In this document: piece by piece, positions 43,272 through 52,557 of the stretch | How positions within the stretch are numbered: the first letter of the stretch is position 1 | Layout of the letters: each line of letters begins with the position of its first letter | Assembly: GCF_041058985.1 (NCBI RefSeq) | Contig: NZ_JBEHZE010000001.1 | Location: 248,001 to 312,000 of the forward strand | Direction of reading: 5' to 3' | Length of the DNA: 64,000 nucleotides | Origin: Hyphococcus lacteus | GTDB taxonomy: Bacteria > Pseudomonadota > Alphaproteobacteria > Caulobacterales > Parvularculaceae | Made by a program: the position numbers and the translations under genes | Notes under the pieces: model-generated | Told to the model about the DNA's origin: nothing | The model's database searches: none | The model's input: the letters and a program-made list of their open reading frames with translations, nothing else

Positions 43272-45413
43272 CTACTCAACCACCGTGAATTTATCGCGCG
43301 CGAGAACCTGATGTTGAAGTCCGGTTACATACCGGGCTTCATATTCCCCCGGCCCTGCCGTGATGGGATAGGCCGTGACGCGGCCTTCGGTCTCGCCTTC
43401 GACGGCGTCAAAACCATAGCGCACGGTGTATCCCCACATCTTTGAATCCGGCGCATCGGCGGGCGCAATCACCACGCGATCCCCGCCAAAAGCATCACCA
43501 GAATATTTCACGGTAAACTCCGTGCCGGCTTTTACGGTGTCTGGCGCATCTACTGTGGCGTTCGCGCGCGTGATGGTCATCGGTTGCCGCGCGATAATAC
43601 GCGGGCCGGGCTGAATGCCGTAAACGATTTCATATTCGCCATCTATTGCTGGCACCCGGATAGCGACGGGATTAACAACTTCACCCGCACGTGTCGCCAA
43701 TTTGGCGACGCTATAGCGGTTAAACTTCTCCGCCCCCGGTTCAACAATCGAGATCATGTCATCTGCCCAGCCGTCAGCGGGGCCAGTCCATGCAACGTCG
43801 ATAGTTGATCCCCCCACTGCCGCTGTAGGTCCCGAAACAGTCGCCGTAACGTCCGTAACCTTGATCGGAATGACCGTCTGGACAGAGCGTTCCATCCCCG
43901 GATAGGTGGTATATCCGCCAGACATGACATAGCGAATTTCATAATCGCCCGGAACCGACGGCGTCGTCAGCGTCACCGGCTCACCATGGACAACACGCTT
44001 ATAGCTCCCGTTATTAAGCGCGGCTGTCGCATCTTTTTCTATGAGTGTTATCACGCCACCCGGTTCTGCCGGCCCTGTCCACTCGATTTCAATCGGCGTC
44101 GCGACGGGCGCAGTTGCGGGTGCCGATAACGTATACTGACTATCGGTGACCGTAATCTGTTTACGCCCCAGAATAATTGCCGGATTATTCAGCACATAGC
44201 GAATTTCATAGTCGCCGGGGATGGTCGGCGCGCCAAGTAGCGCTGTCGCCTTGTCGTCATTGTCTATATCGCCATCGCCGTCTGTGTCAGCAGCGGTTTC
44301 ATCGGCCGCACGCGCCCTTGCCGCACCGAAAAAGTAGATTTTCCGTAGCGGCGCATCATCAAGTCGGTTGACGCTAATTGCGGTGTTCAACTCATCGGGG
44401 CCTGACCACGTCACCGGAATTGCGACGCCCTCCGGCGTTTCGTCTGGGGCTTCGATGACCACCGGTAATTCAAGATCTATTGGGATCGTGACCACTTTTG
44501 GCTGTTGGGCTTTGATCGTAATCGCCGCATGGCCTTTCTTCGGCTCGCCATCGGTCCAACCGGCCCAGACGACATCGACATCGTAATCGCCAGGAAGAAT
44601 TTCGGTTTCCGAAGCGCCTGTGTTTTCTGCGTTAAACACCGCATCACCGCCCGCTTGCGGCGTAACCGTCCACGTTAGTTGCGAAGAAATCTGTGGCCCG
44701 CCCGACAAGATCGTTGCCTTCATCGCCAATGACGATGGCACCGGCGCACCCGACACTTCCTCAGCCGGAGGAGCGGCCTGTGCGACCTGCGCTAATGCGC
44801 CCGATAATTCCGATGCGTTATCAGCCGCTAAAAATACGCCCCCCGTTTCTTCGGCAATACATTTTAGGCCGTTGCGTTCTTCGACAGTAACATCAAAACC
44901 GATAACATGGACGGTAAAATCAAGACCGTTTTCTTCTAGGGTGCGGGCCAACGCACAAGGGTCTGCCTTACACGTTTCAAGGCCATCAGAAACTAAAATA
45001 ACATTCGCCGCATTTTTGGTGTAGTTCAGGGCATTGGCCGCATGTTCGACAGATTTTGTCAGTGGCGTTTTTCCTTTTGGATTCAGTGTACGGATGGCAC
45101 TAATAACATCCTGTCTGCTCGCCCCCACATCGGCGATGGTTTGGATATCATTGCAATCGCCCTCTTTGCGGTGACCATAGGCCACCAGCCCCAATCGTTG
45201 TTCTACGGGCAGGCCGCGCACCAATTCTTCGACAACATCCTTTGCGATCACAATTTTGTTGACGCCGTCAATCTGGCCCCACATTGATCCTGATGCGTCC
45301 AAGATCAAAATTGCATCTTTATTTTGTACGGTTTCGGTCTGGGCCATCGCTGGCAATGCAACTGATGACATCAACGCAAAACCCAGCGCTTTTGCAGTAA
45401 TCTGGTCGATCAT
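43272..45413 (-). CDS. Exported VWA-domain protein with Ig-like modules
   Basis: Secreted or periplasmic protein of 713 aa. The signal peptide (ALGFALMSSVALPAMAQ) is followed by a von Willebrand A domain (about 30-215) with MIDAS DASGSMW, the Thr in GKTPLTKS and Asp in VSDGLET. The rest consists of about five beta-sandwich modules, several ending PGDYEIRYV or similar then an I-T/V-T strand. An acidic loop DTDGDGDIDNDD near residue 380 resembles a calcium-binding repeat. ATG 45413 has GGGGGA upstream. A cell-surface adhesion or assembly role is likely but unproven. Confidence 0.88.
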   Translation of the reverse strand: MIDQITAKALGFALMSSVALPAMAQTETVQNKDAILILDASGSMWGQIDGVNKIVIAKDVVEELVRGLPVEQRLGLVAYGHRKEGDCNDIQTIADVGASRQDVISAIRTLNPKGKTPLTKSVEHAANALNYTKNAANVILVSDGLETCKADPCALARTLEENGLDFTVHVIGFDVTVEERNGLKCIAEETGGVFLAADNASELSGALAQVAQAAPPAEEVSGAPVPSSLAMKATILSGGPQISSQLTWTVTPQAGGDAVFNAENTGASETEILPGDYDVDVVWAGWTDGEPKKGHAAITIKAQQPKVVTIPIDLELPVVIEAPDETPEGVAIPVTWSGPDELNTAISVNRLDDAPLRKIYFFGAARARAADETAADTDGDGDIDNDDKATALLGAPTIPGDYEIRYVLNNPAIILGRKQITVTDSQYTLSAPATAPVATPIEIEWTGPAEPGGVITLIEKDATAALNNGSYKRVVHGEPVTLTTPSVPGDYEIRYVMSGGYTTYPGMERSVQTVIPIKVTDVTATVSGPTAAVGGSTIDVAWTGPADGWADDMISIVEPGAEKFNRYSVAKLATRAGEVVNPVAIRVPAIDGEYEIVYGIQPGPRIIARQPMTITRANATVDAPDTVKAGTEFTVKYSGDAFGGDRVVIAPADAPDSKMWGYTVRYGFDAVEGETEGRVTAYPITAGPGEYEARYVTGLQHQVLARDKFTVVE

Positions 45414-45514
45414 ATTTCCCCCTTGAACGGCAACGCTTTTGGAGCGCCTTTGGGGCGCACTATCGCCTGACTTCTGGTTCAATTTATCCGCGCTCGCTTG
45501 GTCTGGCAAATTCA

Positions 45515-45547
45515 CACCGCAATCGGACCTTTTGGCCGGTTGCGGTG
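45515..45547. other. Strong hairpin between VWA and sufE genes
   Basis: Outer arms CACCGCAA and TTGCGGTG are perfect; inner CGGACC / GGCCG arms extend it with a mismatch around TTTT. It lies in the divergent promoter region, 27 bp before the SufE start, with no T-run. Possible leader structure or operator. Confidence 0.4.
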
Positions 45548-45574
45548 CAGCGGATCAGGGCTTATGTGACCGCC

Positions 45575-45976
45575 ATGGCAAGTTTTGAAGACATCCGCAG
45601 CGATTTTGAGTTTCTCGACGAGTGGGACGAGCGATACAAATATCTCATTGATATTGGTCGCAATCTCGCGCCCTACCCTGATGAATTTCGCGACGAAGCC
45701 CACAAGGTTCGAGGCTGCGCGAGCCAAGTTTGGCTTCATGCGATCCGCGAGGGCGACCGGCTGTTTCTAAAAGGTGATTCGGACGCCCATATCGTCAAAG
45801 GGCTGGTTGCTTTGATGATCGCGCTCTATTCCGGCAAACCAGTTCATGAGATTTCCGCGATTGACCCAGAGGCCGAACTTGCACCATTTGACCTCAAGGA
45901 TCATCTAACGCCGCAGCGCTCCAACGGCCTTCATTCGATGATCGCCCGTATTCGCGCAATTGCCGCTCAAGGTTAA
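45575..45976 (+). CDS. sufE: SufE-family sulfur acceptor
   Basis: Fe-S assembly protein of 133 aa that takes persulfide from a cysteine desulfurase. The active cysteine is Cys48 in KVRGCASQVWL, in the expected SufE loop. ATG 45575 (MASFEDIRSDF) gives the family length; GTG 45545 is in frame upstream. No sufS or other suf genes are adjacent, which is common for alphaproteobacterial sufE. The last 72 bp overlap the convergent DnaA-domain gene. Confidence 0.94.
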   Translation: MASFEDIRSDFEFLDEWDERYKYLIDIGRNLAPYPDEFRDEAHKVRGCASQVWLHAIREGDRLFLKGDSDAHIVKGLVALMIALYSGKPVHEISAIDPEAELAPFDLKDHLTPQRSNGLHSMIARIRAIAAQG

Positions 45977-46387
45977 ATCCGGCTCTACGCCAACGTCGCG
46001 CGCTTTATGTTCGACCACCGATAAAGCTTGTTTGAACAATCCCTGTTGAACCGCCTTGCGCAGGCGCTCGCGCAAGCGCTTTTCCATATATTCAATTTGC
46101 AAATCGATGATGGGGCTATCGCGGCTGTCTTCTATATTGATGCAGGCATGCGATACGGTTGATCGGTCTCGGTTAAAATGTTCAGCCACCTCGTTAAGCG
46201 TCAACTGCCCTACCACATGCGCCAGATACATGGCGACCTGGCGCGCCCGGGCATGAAGCGCACCACCGCGCACGGGCGAAATCAAAACCGCATGCGGAAA
46301 CCCATACGCTTCGCAAACAATTTCTTTGGCCATGCGCGCCGTGAGCCGGTTGGCACTTTGCGAAAATCGATTGGTCTTCTTCGACAT
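45905..46387 (-). CDS. Stand-alone DnaA domain IV (DnaA C-terminal) protein
   Basis: Protein of 160 aa that contains the DnaA DNA-binding domain and no ATPase. The DnaA signature is clear: ARQVAMYLAHVVGQLTLNEV then FNRDRSTVSHAC near residues 50-83. The C-terminal 60 residues are unusual and overlap sufE antisense. Such proteins might bind DnaA boxes and so influence initiation or a few promoters (inference). The start ATG follows GGGATGTGGG. It is convergent with sufE and upstream of nothing obvious. Confidence 0.85.
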   Translation of the reverse strand: MSKKTNRFSQSANRLTARMAKEIVCEAYGFPHAVLISPVRGGALHARARQVAMYLAHVVGQLTLNEVAEHFNRDRSTVSHACINIEDSRDSPIIDLQIEYMEKRLRERLRKAVQQGLFKQALSVVEHKARDVGVEPDLTLSGNCANTGDHRMKAVGALRR

Positions 46388-46525
46388 CCCACATCCCCAT
46401 CTTGCGCTGTCGCTTGGGCAACAACAATTGAGACAAGGATAAGAGCTGTATACAAGTTGAGGATAAGTTTTCGAGCGTGGTTTAAGTCTCGTTAAGGATT
46501 AACCATAAACCACGCTTACTGACGA

Positions 46526-48259
46526 TTAGGCCAAGAAAGACAAGATCAACGCGAACGCAAGTAAAACTGCGGCCCAGAGCGCCATAAACCCGATGGGCCA
46601 TGAACGCGCCATTTGCCCCTCTGGACCATGAACAGAGTAAATGCGTGCCATTATTGCGTGCACTCTGCCGGAGAAAATCCCCCATAAGGCGTTCCATGTT
46701 GCGCGCGACGCACCACTCACCCATCCGAGAAATGCCCGTCCCGGTATCCGATAGAACCAATCACTATCGAGATTGGTCGATGGGACCTCAGCGGGATACC
46801 ATTTGATCAAGACCAACACGGCGAATGCAAGGATAGCCCACAACAATAGCTGTAGCTGTTCAACAATATGATAGGCCGTATAGGGATGATAACTCGCAAT
46901 CTGTTCTTGGTCCGGTAACAGCGCATAGAGCGGGTCCGGATGAACCCCAAGACCGATACACATAACCGCCGCAATCCCCATCGCGATCATCATGCCCATC
47001 GGCGCATCTTTTGGCCGCTTGCCGCTATCATGGGCAAAAAACGTGAAATACGGAATTTTGATCCCCGCATGTTCAAGAACGCCCGCCGATGCAAAGAGCA
47101 ATGTCAGCCAGATCCAGAACAAATTCGCGCCTGCCGCACCATCAATGATCAGACCTTTGGTGACGAAACCAAGCGTGCCGGGGAATGCGGAAATAGATAG
47201 CGCACCGATAATGCAAAGCCCCATGGTGATTGGCATGGTCCGGTAAAGGCCGCCCAACTCGGTCGCTTTTGACGTTCCGGTCCGATACATCGCGGTACCT
47301 AGCGCCATAAACAACAGACCTTCGAAAATGATGTTTCCGAACGCATAGCCAACCGCGCCATTAATCGCGCCAAGCCCGATGGCGCAGACCATAAAGCCCA
47401 CCTGGTTGTTGATGGAATAGGTCAAAACCTTGCGCAGATCATTTTCGATCAATGCAAAAAAGATCGGGAAGATCGTCATCACTGCGCCGATATAAATCAG
47501 CTCTGGCGTGCCGGGGAATGCCCGCGCCAGCGAATAAACCGCCAATTTGGTGGTGAAAATTGATAGAATGATCGCGCCCGTGATGGTCGATTTCGAATAG
47601 GCATCCTGTACCCAATTATGGAGAAGCGGAAACGCAGACTTAATTCCGAACGCCAAAAACAGGACAAGTGCGGAGAACTTCACTGCGCCATCAGCATCAC
47701 GCAAACCGACAAAATCAAACGCGAGCGAGCCTGTTTCGCGGTACGTCAACACAACGCCCGCGAGCAGCAATACACCCGAAAGGATTTGAACGGCCAAATA
47801 GCGCATGCCCGAAAGATACGTAACGCGCGTACCAGGTGCCCATACAAGAAACACCGATGTAATCGCCGCCATCTCCCACCAGAAAAACAGCGTGATTAAA
47901 TCGCCCGCGAGAACGCCGCCAAGCGCCGCCGCCGGATAAGCCAATGTCGCGAAATTCTGTGAACGGTCTTTTTGCCCCCACGCATAGATAATGTTCAGCG
48001 CCGCTGCGATATGAAACACTACCGCAAAAAGACGAGACATCGGATCAAGCCGCACGGTCGTCAGTTGCTCGCCAAACAGCGAGATCGAGCCATATTCACC
48101 GAGCCCGAGCGTATAGAGTTTGACGGCCGATAGCGTTGTCGCAACCAACAAGATCACACTGGCTAAGTGGCGCGGAACCGCTAGACACATCAACGCACCA
48201 ACAATGAGGATCACTGCCGGGTTGTCAGCAAACAGGGACATAAAACTACTCGCGCTCAT
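46526..48259 (-). CDS. Mrp/Mnh antiporter D-type subunit (third paralogue)
   Basis: Membrane protein of 577 aa of the NuoL/M/N / MnhD family, last gene of the antiporter operon. About 14 to 16 helices; the core has LFFWWEMAAITSVFLVWA (Glu of the proton channel), AFGIKSAFPLLHNWVQDAYS (Lys and the LH-W--DAY motif) and VLTYSINNQVGFMVCAIGLG. The C-terminal extension of about 100 residues is longer than that of the other two D proteins. It overlaps the 92-aa gene by 14 bp. Confidence 0.9.
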   Translation of the reverse strand: MSASSFMSLFADNPAVILIVGALMCLAVPRHLASVILLVATTLSAVKLYTLGLGEYGSISLFGEQLTTVRLDPMSRLFAVVFHIAAALNIIYAWGQKDRSQNFATLAYPAAALGGVLAGDLITLFFWWEMAAITSVFLVWAPGTRVTYLSGMRYLAVQILSGVLLLAGVVLTYRETGSLAFDFVGLRDADGAVKFSALVLFLAFGIKSAFPLLHNWVQDAYSKSTITGAIILSIFTTKLAVYSLARAFPGTPELIYIGAVMTIFPIFFALIENDLRKVLTYSINNQVGFMVCAIGLGAINGAVGYAFGNIIFEGLLFMALGTAMYRTGTSKATELGGLYRTMPITMGLCIIGALSISAFPGTLGFVTKGLIIDGAAGANLFWIWLTLLFASAGVLEHAGIKIPYFTFFAHDSGKRPKDAPMGMMIAMGIAAVMCIGLGVHPDPLYALLPDQEQIASYHPYTAYHIVEQLQLLLWAILAFAVLVLIKWYPAEVPSTNLDSDWFYRIPGRAFLGWVSGASRATWNALWGIFSGRVHAIMARIYSVHGPEGQMARSWPIGFMALWAAVLLAFALILSFLA

Positions 48260-48524
48260 CGTAATAACCCTCTTTGCGGCCTACGAGTTTGCGCAAATGC
48301 TGGCCCGCGAGAACGATGAAAAAGAATGCGGCAAAGCCCCAAACAGCAAAAAATACGCCGAGCCCTTCCACGTCAAAATGTGGGTGAGGGTTTTTCCATG
48401 CGCCGACAAATCCGGCGAGCGCCGCGCCAATACTCGACACGACTAAAACACCGAGAAAGATGCGGATAAAGGTCGGGTTGTCCGCCCAGCCGGGCTTTTC
48501 GTCGGGATTATGGTGGTCGGTCAT
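48246..48524 (-). CDS. Small two-helix membrane protein in the antiporter operon
   Basis: Unrecognised protein of 92 aa. Helices at about 22-44 (FLGVLVVSSIGAALAGFVGA) and 55-75 (GVFFAVWGFAAFFFIVLAG), with a His-containing loop (NPHPHFDVEGLG) between and a charged tail (RKEGYYDERE). It starts by ATGA overlap with the 86-aa gene, so it is part of the operon and likely a complex subunit or assembly factor. Confidence 0.75.
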   Translation of the reverse strand: MTDHHNPDEKPGWADNPTFIRIFLGVLVVSSIGAALAGFVGAWKNPHPHFDVEGLGVFFAVWGFAAFFFIVLAGQHLRKLVGRKEGYYDERE

Positions 48525-48781
48525 TGGGCAGCCTCAGTTGTTCCCAGCAGCCATTTGAAGAACGGCCAATTTGATAAAAACGGCTCAGCAAAAAATGAAG
48601 TCACTAAGATTATTAGACCGCTACGCAATCGAACCGAAACGCTAAGGGTACCAATATCAGTCATCCATCTTGGCGGATTTAACCCTTTAGCATGCGCTAC
48701 ACGGGCCACTAACTGTAAGGTTCCGACGATGGCCGCGCCAGCAAAGAAAGAAATACCGGCAACAGCTAGAATCCGTTCCAT
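48521..48781 (-). CDS. Small membrane protein in the antiporter operon
   Basis: Unrecognised protein of 86 aa with helices near 2-22 (AVAGISFFAGAAIVGTLQLV) and 50-75 (LRSGLIILVTSFFAEPFLSNW). It overlaps the D subunit upstream (TAATG) and the 92-aa gene downstream (ATGA). No Mrp family member of this kind is known to me; MnhF or NuoK similarity is not apparent. Confidence 0.72.
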   Translation of the reverse strand: MERILAVAGISFFAGAAIVGTLQLVARVAHAKGLNPPRWMTDIGTLSVSVRLRSGLIILVTSFFAEPFLSNWPFFKWLLGTTEAAQ

Positions 48782-50289
48782 TACTGCCCCCCGATCAACG
48801 GTAGGAGAAATTTATAAAGCGGGTCTGCAAAGAAGAAGAGAACCAACGCACCGGTCGCCGTGAATAGCGGCGGCGCGATACAAAGGATCGGTGCTTCTTT
48901 GAGGGCACCCCATTGAATGCCGGCACCGCCCGCCCCTTGGGGTTTAGCGTCACCTTCGGCAGGGTTCATATAAAAGGCCTGAACCGGGATCGACAAAAGA
49001 TAAATCACATTGAGGATCGACGAGATTATCAGCACCGCGATGATCGCCATCTGTCCCGCATCGGCGGCACCCAACATCAAAAAGAACTTCGGCCATGAGC
49101 CAGCCAACGGCGGCAGACCAATAATCGACATCGCCCCAAGGAAGAACGCCCCAAAGGTAAACGGCATCACGCGGCCCAATCCGCGCATTTCGGAAATGAG
49201 TGTTTTGTGATGCGCCACATAGATCGCACCGGCACACATAAAGAGTGTCATTTTACCGAGCGCGTGCGCCGCAATCTGGGTCGCGCCGCCCATTACCCCC
49301 ATGGAGGTCGCAAGCATCGCACCGAGGGTTACATAAGAAAGCTGAGACACCGTCGAATAGGCAAGCCGCGCTTTGAGGTTGTCTTTATGCATGGCAATCG
49401 CTGATGCGAGCAGAATGGAGATCGCAGCAACCCACATAAACGGAATTGACGCACCGGTATCAGCGAGAAAATCAATCCCGAAAATATAAACAACGATCTT
49501 GAGAACCGAGAACACACCCGCCTTAACAACGGCAACCGCATGAAGGAACGCAGATACCGGCGTCGGCGCGACCATCGCATTTGGCAACCATGGATGCGCC
49601 GGCATCAAAGCGGCTTTACCAATCCCAAAGACATAAAGTCCGAGCAGCACGCCCGCGATTGGCGCAACAGCATCGACATGTTCCGCAAAAATACCGCCAA
49701 CTGCAAATTCAGTTGTGCCAGTAATCGCATAGGTCCAGACAATCGCGGGCAACAAAAGACCAATAGACGTCGCCATCAAGACGCCAAGATAAATCCGACC
49801 GCCGCGCCGCGCATTGTCGTCGCCTTTGTGTGTCACCAACGGAAAGGTCGATAGCGTCAGGACTTCATAGAAAATAAACAACGTGAACAAATTGGCCGCA
49901 AACGCAACGCCCATTGCCGCCGAGATCGCAACCGCAAAGGACATATAGAAACGGGTTTGATGTTTCTCGTTGCCGCCGCGCATATAGCCAATCGAATAGA
50001 CCGAATTGACCAACCAAAGACCCGACGCAATGACCGCGAACATCGCGCCCAACGGTTCAGCTTGGAATGCGATGGGCAGACCGTCGATGACCTCAAACAG
50101 TTCATAGCCGGGGCGTTGCCCCTCGCCGACCGCCATAAAGACCGAAATCGCCAAAAGCAGCAAAACGCCACCGGTGATCAGGGTCGCCGCTTCGCGCAAA
50201 TTTGGCTGCTTATCCAAAAGCCAAATCAGCAGACAGCCAACAACTGGCAAAGCCAAGGTTAGCGGAATTGCAAGACCGGGGGAAATCAT
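48781..50289 (-). CDS. mnhD: Mrp/Mnh antiporter D-type subunit (second)
   Basis: Proton-translocating membrane protein of 502 aa of the MrpD/NuoM family. Core motifs: LFTLFIFYEVLTLSTFPLVTH (key Glu), GIGKAALMPAHPWLPNAMVA (key Lys, H-WLP-A), AYSTVSQLSYVTLGAML. Fourteen helices are expected. An ATGA overlap links it to the upstream D gene and a TAATG overlap to the 86-aa gene. Confidence 0.93.
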   Translation of the reverse strand: MISPGLAIPLTLALPVVGCLLIWLLDKQPNLREAATLITGGVLLLLAISVFMAVGEGQRPGYELFEVIDGLPIAFQAEPLGAMFAVIASGLWLVNSVYSIGYMRGGNEKHQTRFYMSFAVAISAAMGVAFAANLFTLFIFYEVLTLSTFPLVTHKGDDNARRGGRIYLGVLMATSIGLLLPAIVWTYAITGTTEFAVGGIFAEHVDAVAPIAGVLLGLYVFGIGKAALMPAHPWLPNAMVAPTPVSAFLHAVAVVKAGVFSVLKIVVYIFGIDFLADTGASIPFMWVAAISILLASAIAMHKDNLKARLAYSTVSQLSYVTLGAMLATSMGVMGGATQIAAHALGKMTLFMCAGAIYVAHHKTLISEMRGLGRVMPFTFGAFFLGAMSIIGLPPLAGSWPKFFLMLGAADAGQMAIIAVLIISSILNVIYLLSIPVQAFYMNPAEGDAKPQGAGGAGIQWGALKEAPILCIAPPLFTATGALVLFFFADPLYKFLLPLIGGQ

Positions 50290-51791
50290 GGCGCGCCTCC
50301 GGCCGTGAGCATGAGCGCTTCGGCAGCGCGGGTTGCGAGATCGCCGGTAAGATCAGTCCGCAGACCAAAATAAACATTCGCCGCTACGAGAATCCACATA
50401 GGAACCAACATCGACAAAGGCGCATCCTTTTTCGGGATCACATAGCGCCCCTCGGTTGCGGGTTCACGCAACAACATCATTTCAGCAATCCGGCCAATAT
50501 ATACGAGCGCGATCAGCGAACTCGCCACAATCAAAAAGCCTGCATACCAGTGGCCCGCAGAAAACGCAGCCTGAAGCAAATACCACTTCGAGACGAAGCC
50601 AACAGTGAGCGGCACGCCGATCAACGACAGACCGCTGATCAAAAATGCCCACGTCGTATACGGCATACGCTTAGACAGACCCGCAAAAGCATTGATCGAA
50701 TGAGAGCCCGCACGCAGCACTACACAAGCAACGGCCATGAACAACGCACCCTTCATCAGTGCATGGTTGAACATATGCACCAGTGTAGCGGTTACGCCTT
50801 CGACAGTGGCGAAGGACAGACCAAGAAGCATGTAGCCAATTTGCGCAACAGAAGAATACGCCAACATCCGTTTGACGTCGTCCTGAAAGACCGCAACGAA
50901 CGATGCAATAAACATCCCCGCAAGACCGAGTGGCAACAACACATATTGGAACGCCGCCCCAAGGAATGAAAAGTCGAAATTAAACACCGAAAAGAAGAAG
51001 CGGATCAAAACATAAACCGCGACTTTGGTTGATGTGGCAGCAATAAAGACCGAAACCGCTGACGGCGCATAAGTATATGCATTGGGCAACCAAAGATGGA
51101 TCGGGAACATTGCGAGCTTAAGCGCGACGCCCACAAGGATGAAGGCAAAACCCGCCTGCACCATCCGATTATCTTGCCCCAACAAGCGATCATGAAGATC
51201 GGCCATATTGAGCGTTCCGGTGGTCTGATACAAAAGACCAATACCGATCACAAAGAATGTCGCGCCAATCGTACCCATCACCAGATAATTAAAAGCCGAG
51301 GTCAACGCCCGACGGTCCCGGCGGGCACCCATCGCGATAAGCGCATAGGTCGAAAGCGACGAAATTTCGAGGAAGACGAAAACGTTAAACGCATCGCCAG
51401 TGATCGTAACGCCCAACAGACCGGTCATGCAGATCAACAACGCACCATAGAAGAGCGGTGTTTGTTTCTCATCGACCTCAAGCTGAACAGAGCGATAAGC
51501 GAACGGGAATGTTAGCGACGCGATACCCGACACCAAAAGCAAGATCAAAGCGTTGGCAAGATCGATGCGGTATTCGATCCCTAATGGCGGTGCCCAATCC
51601 CCGAGGAAATAGGAGATCGTGCCGCCATCAGCGACTTCTTTCAGGAGCCACGCACATGTCGCAAAGGTCAGCCAGCTAATCAGCGTGGCCCATGCCCAAG
51701 CGGGACGCCCCTTTGGCAACAGCAATGTTATCGGCGCAGTGATCAGCGGCACGATAATTGGCAAAACGGGAAGTTGGGCAACCAAACTCAT
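50286..51791 (-). CDS. mnhD: Mrp/Mnh antiporter D-type subunit (first)
   Basis: Membrane protein of 501 aa of the MrpD family. Motifs: AFNVFVFLEISSLSTYALIAM (key Glu), GVALKLAMFPIHLWLPNAYTYAP (key Lys and H-WLP-AY), MLAYSSVAQIGYMLLGLS. It directly follows mnhC by an ATGA overlap, the usual C-D order, so it is the closest match to canonical MnhD. The three D-type proteins here differ clearly in sequence. Confidence 0.94.
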   Translation of the reverse strand: MSLVAQLPVLPIIVPLITAPITLLLPKGRPAWAWATLISWLTFATCAWLLKEVADGGTISYFLGDWAPPLGIEYRIDLANALILLLVSGIASLTFPFAYRSVQLEVDEKQTPLFYGALLICMTGLLGVTITGDAFNVFVFLEISSLSTYALIAMGARRDRRALTSAFNYLVMGTIGATFFVIGIGLLYQTTGTLNMADLHDRLLGQDNRMVQAGFAFILVGVALKLAMFPIHLWLPNAYTYAPSAVSVFIAATSTKVAVYVLIRFFFSVFNFDFSFLGAAFQYVLLPLGLAGMFIASFVAVFQDDVKRMLAYSSVAQIGYMLLGLSFATVEGVTATLVHMFNHALMKGALFMAVACVVLRAGSHSINAFAGLSKRMPYTTWAFLISGLSLIGVPLTVGFVSKWYLLQAAFSAGHWYAGFLIVASSLIALVYIGRIAEMMLLREPATEGRYVIPKKDAPLSMLVPMWILVAANVYFGLRTDLTGDLATRAAEALMLTAGGAP

Positions 51792-52546
51792 GCCGCGACC
51801 CCTTCGGTCTCGCCAAATTCAGCAACATCATCGATGGCTTCTAGCTCGTCCTCTTCGATGGTGCCGTAGGCTTCACGAATACGAACTGCGAGCGCAAGCC
51901 CCACAGCCGTCGTTGCAACGCCGACCACAATCGCCGTCAGGATCAACACATGCGGCAACGGGTTGGAATAAATAACTTCAGTTGCGTGATGAATGGCATC
52001 GGTCCCGGCATGGGCCGCGTCCGCCGCGCCATGGCCCGCCTCAGGCGCATGTTGGGTCGCGATATCGAAGCCACCAGAAGCCGCATGCTTATCGGCAGAT
52101 GACAGAACATCGTTCGATATCTTCGCGCCATCAAGATGATTGGGGGCCGCATGGATCGCCGCCGCATCACCGTCCTGGGGTGCATTTTTTAACGCCTCTT
52201 TCAGGTCATTGCCGTGGGCATTGTCGATTTTAGCGTGGAGCGATGCCGCGCCGTCGGCTGCTGTTTCGCTCATTTCGTGCGCGCTGGTGTCGGCATCGTG
52301 AATTGGCGCTTCCTCGTGGCCGCCACCATGGTCTAACTCGCCACCGATATAAATCGGAGCCGTGCCGCCGGTGATCTTGCCGATCGTAATGTAGAAAATA
52401 AAGACGGAAGTTTGAAACAGGTTCAAGCCGACAATCTTTTTGACCAAATTGCCGCGCGCGAAAACTGTATAAAGACCGGTCATCATCAGGGTAATGACGA
52501 TCCAGTAATTATAGCGTTCAAAGATGAATACGAGCCAATTATCCAT
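51788..52546 (-). CDS. mnhC: MnhC subunit with His/Ala-rich insertion
   Basis: NuoK-like subunit of 252 aa, twice the usual 110-125. Helices 1 and 2 lie at about 13-30 and 36-58 (IVGLNLFQTSVFIFYITIGK) and helix 3 at about 197-222 (PLPHVLILTAIVVGVATTAV), normal for MnhC. Between them sits an insertion of about 118 residues (73-190) with 14 His and many Ala, Asp and Gly (for example AADAAHAGTDAIHHATE). By NuoK topology this loop would face the periplasm. Its function is unknown: metal binding or proton buffering are guesses. Start 52546 (MDNWLVFIFERY) is preferred to 52564. Confidence 0.9.
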   Translation of the reverse strand: MDNWLVFIFERYNYWIVITLMMTGLYTVFARGNLVKKIVGLNLFQTSVFIFYITIGKITGGTAPIYIGGELDHGGGHEEAPIHDADTSAHEMSETAADGAASLHAKIDNAHGNDLKEALKNAPQDGDAAAIHAAPNHLDGAKISNDVLSSADKHAASGGFDIATQHAPEAGHGAADAAHAGTDAIHHATEVIYSNPLPHVLILTAIVVGVATTAVGLALAVRIREAYGTIEEDELEAIDDVAEFGETEGVAA

Positions 52547-52557
52547 TTGTGCTGCGC

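Noticed and set aside
45905..46387. Truncated dnaA pseudogene
   Set aside because: The frame starts with its own ATG and is intact with an unrelated C-terminus; stand-alone domain IV proteins are a better fit.
46440..46520. TTAA-rich stretch as a CtrA site or origin element
   Set aside because: The TTAA spacings are 6 and 3 bases, not the 7 of a CtrA box, and no cluster of DnaA boxes was seen.
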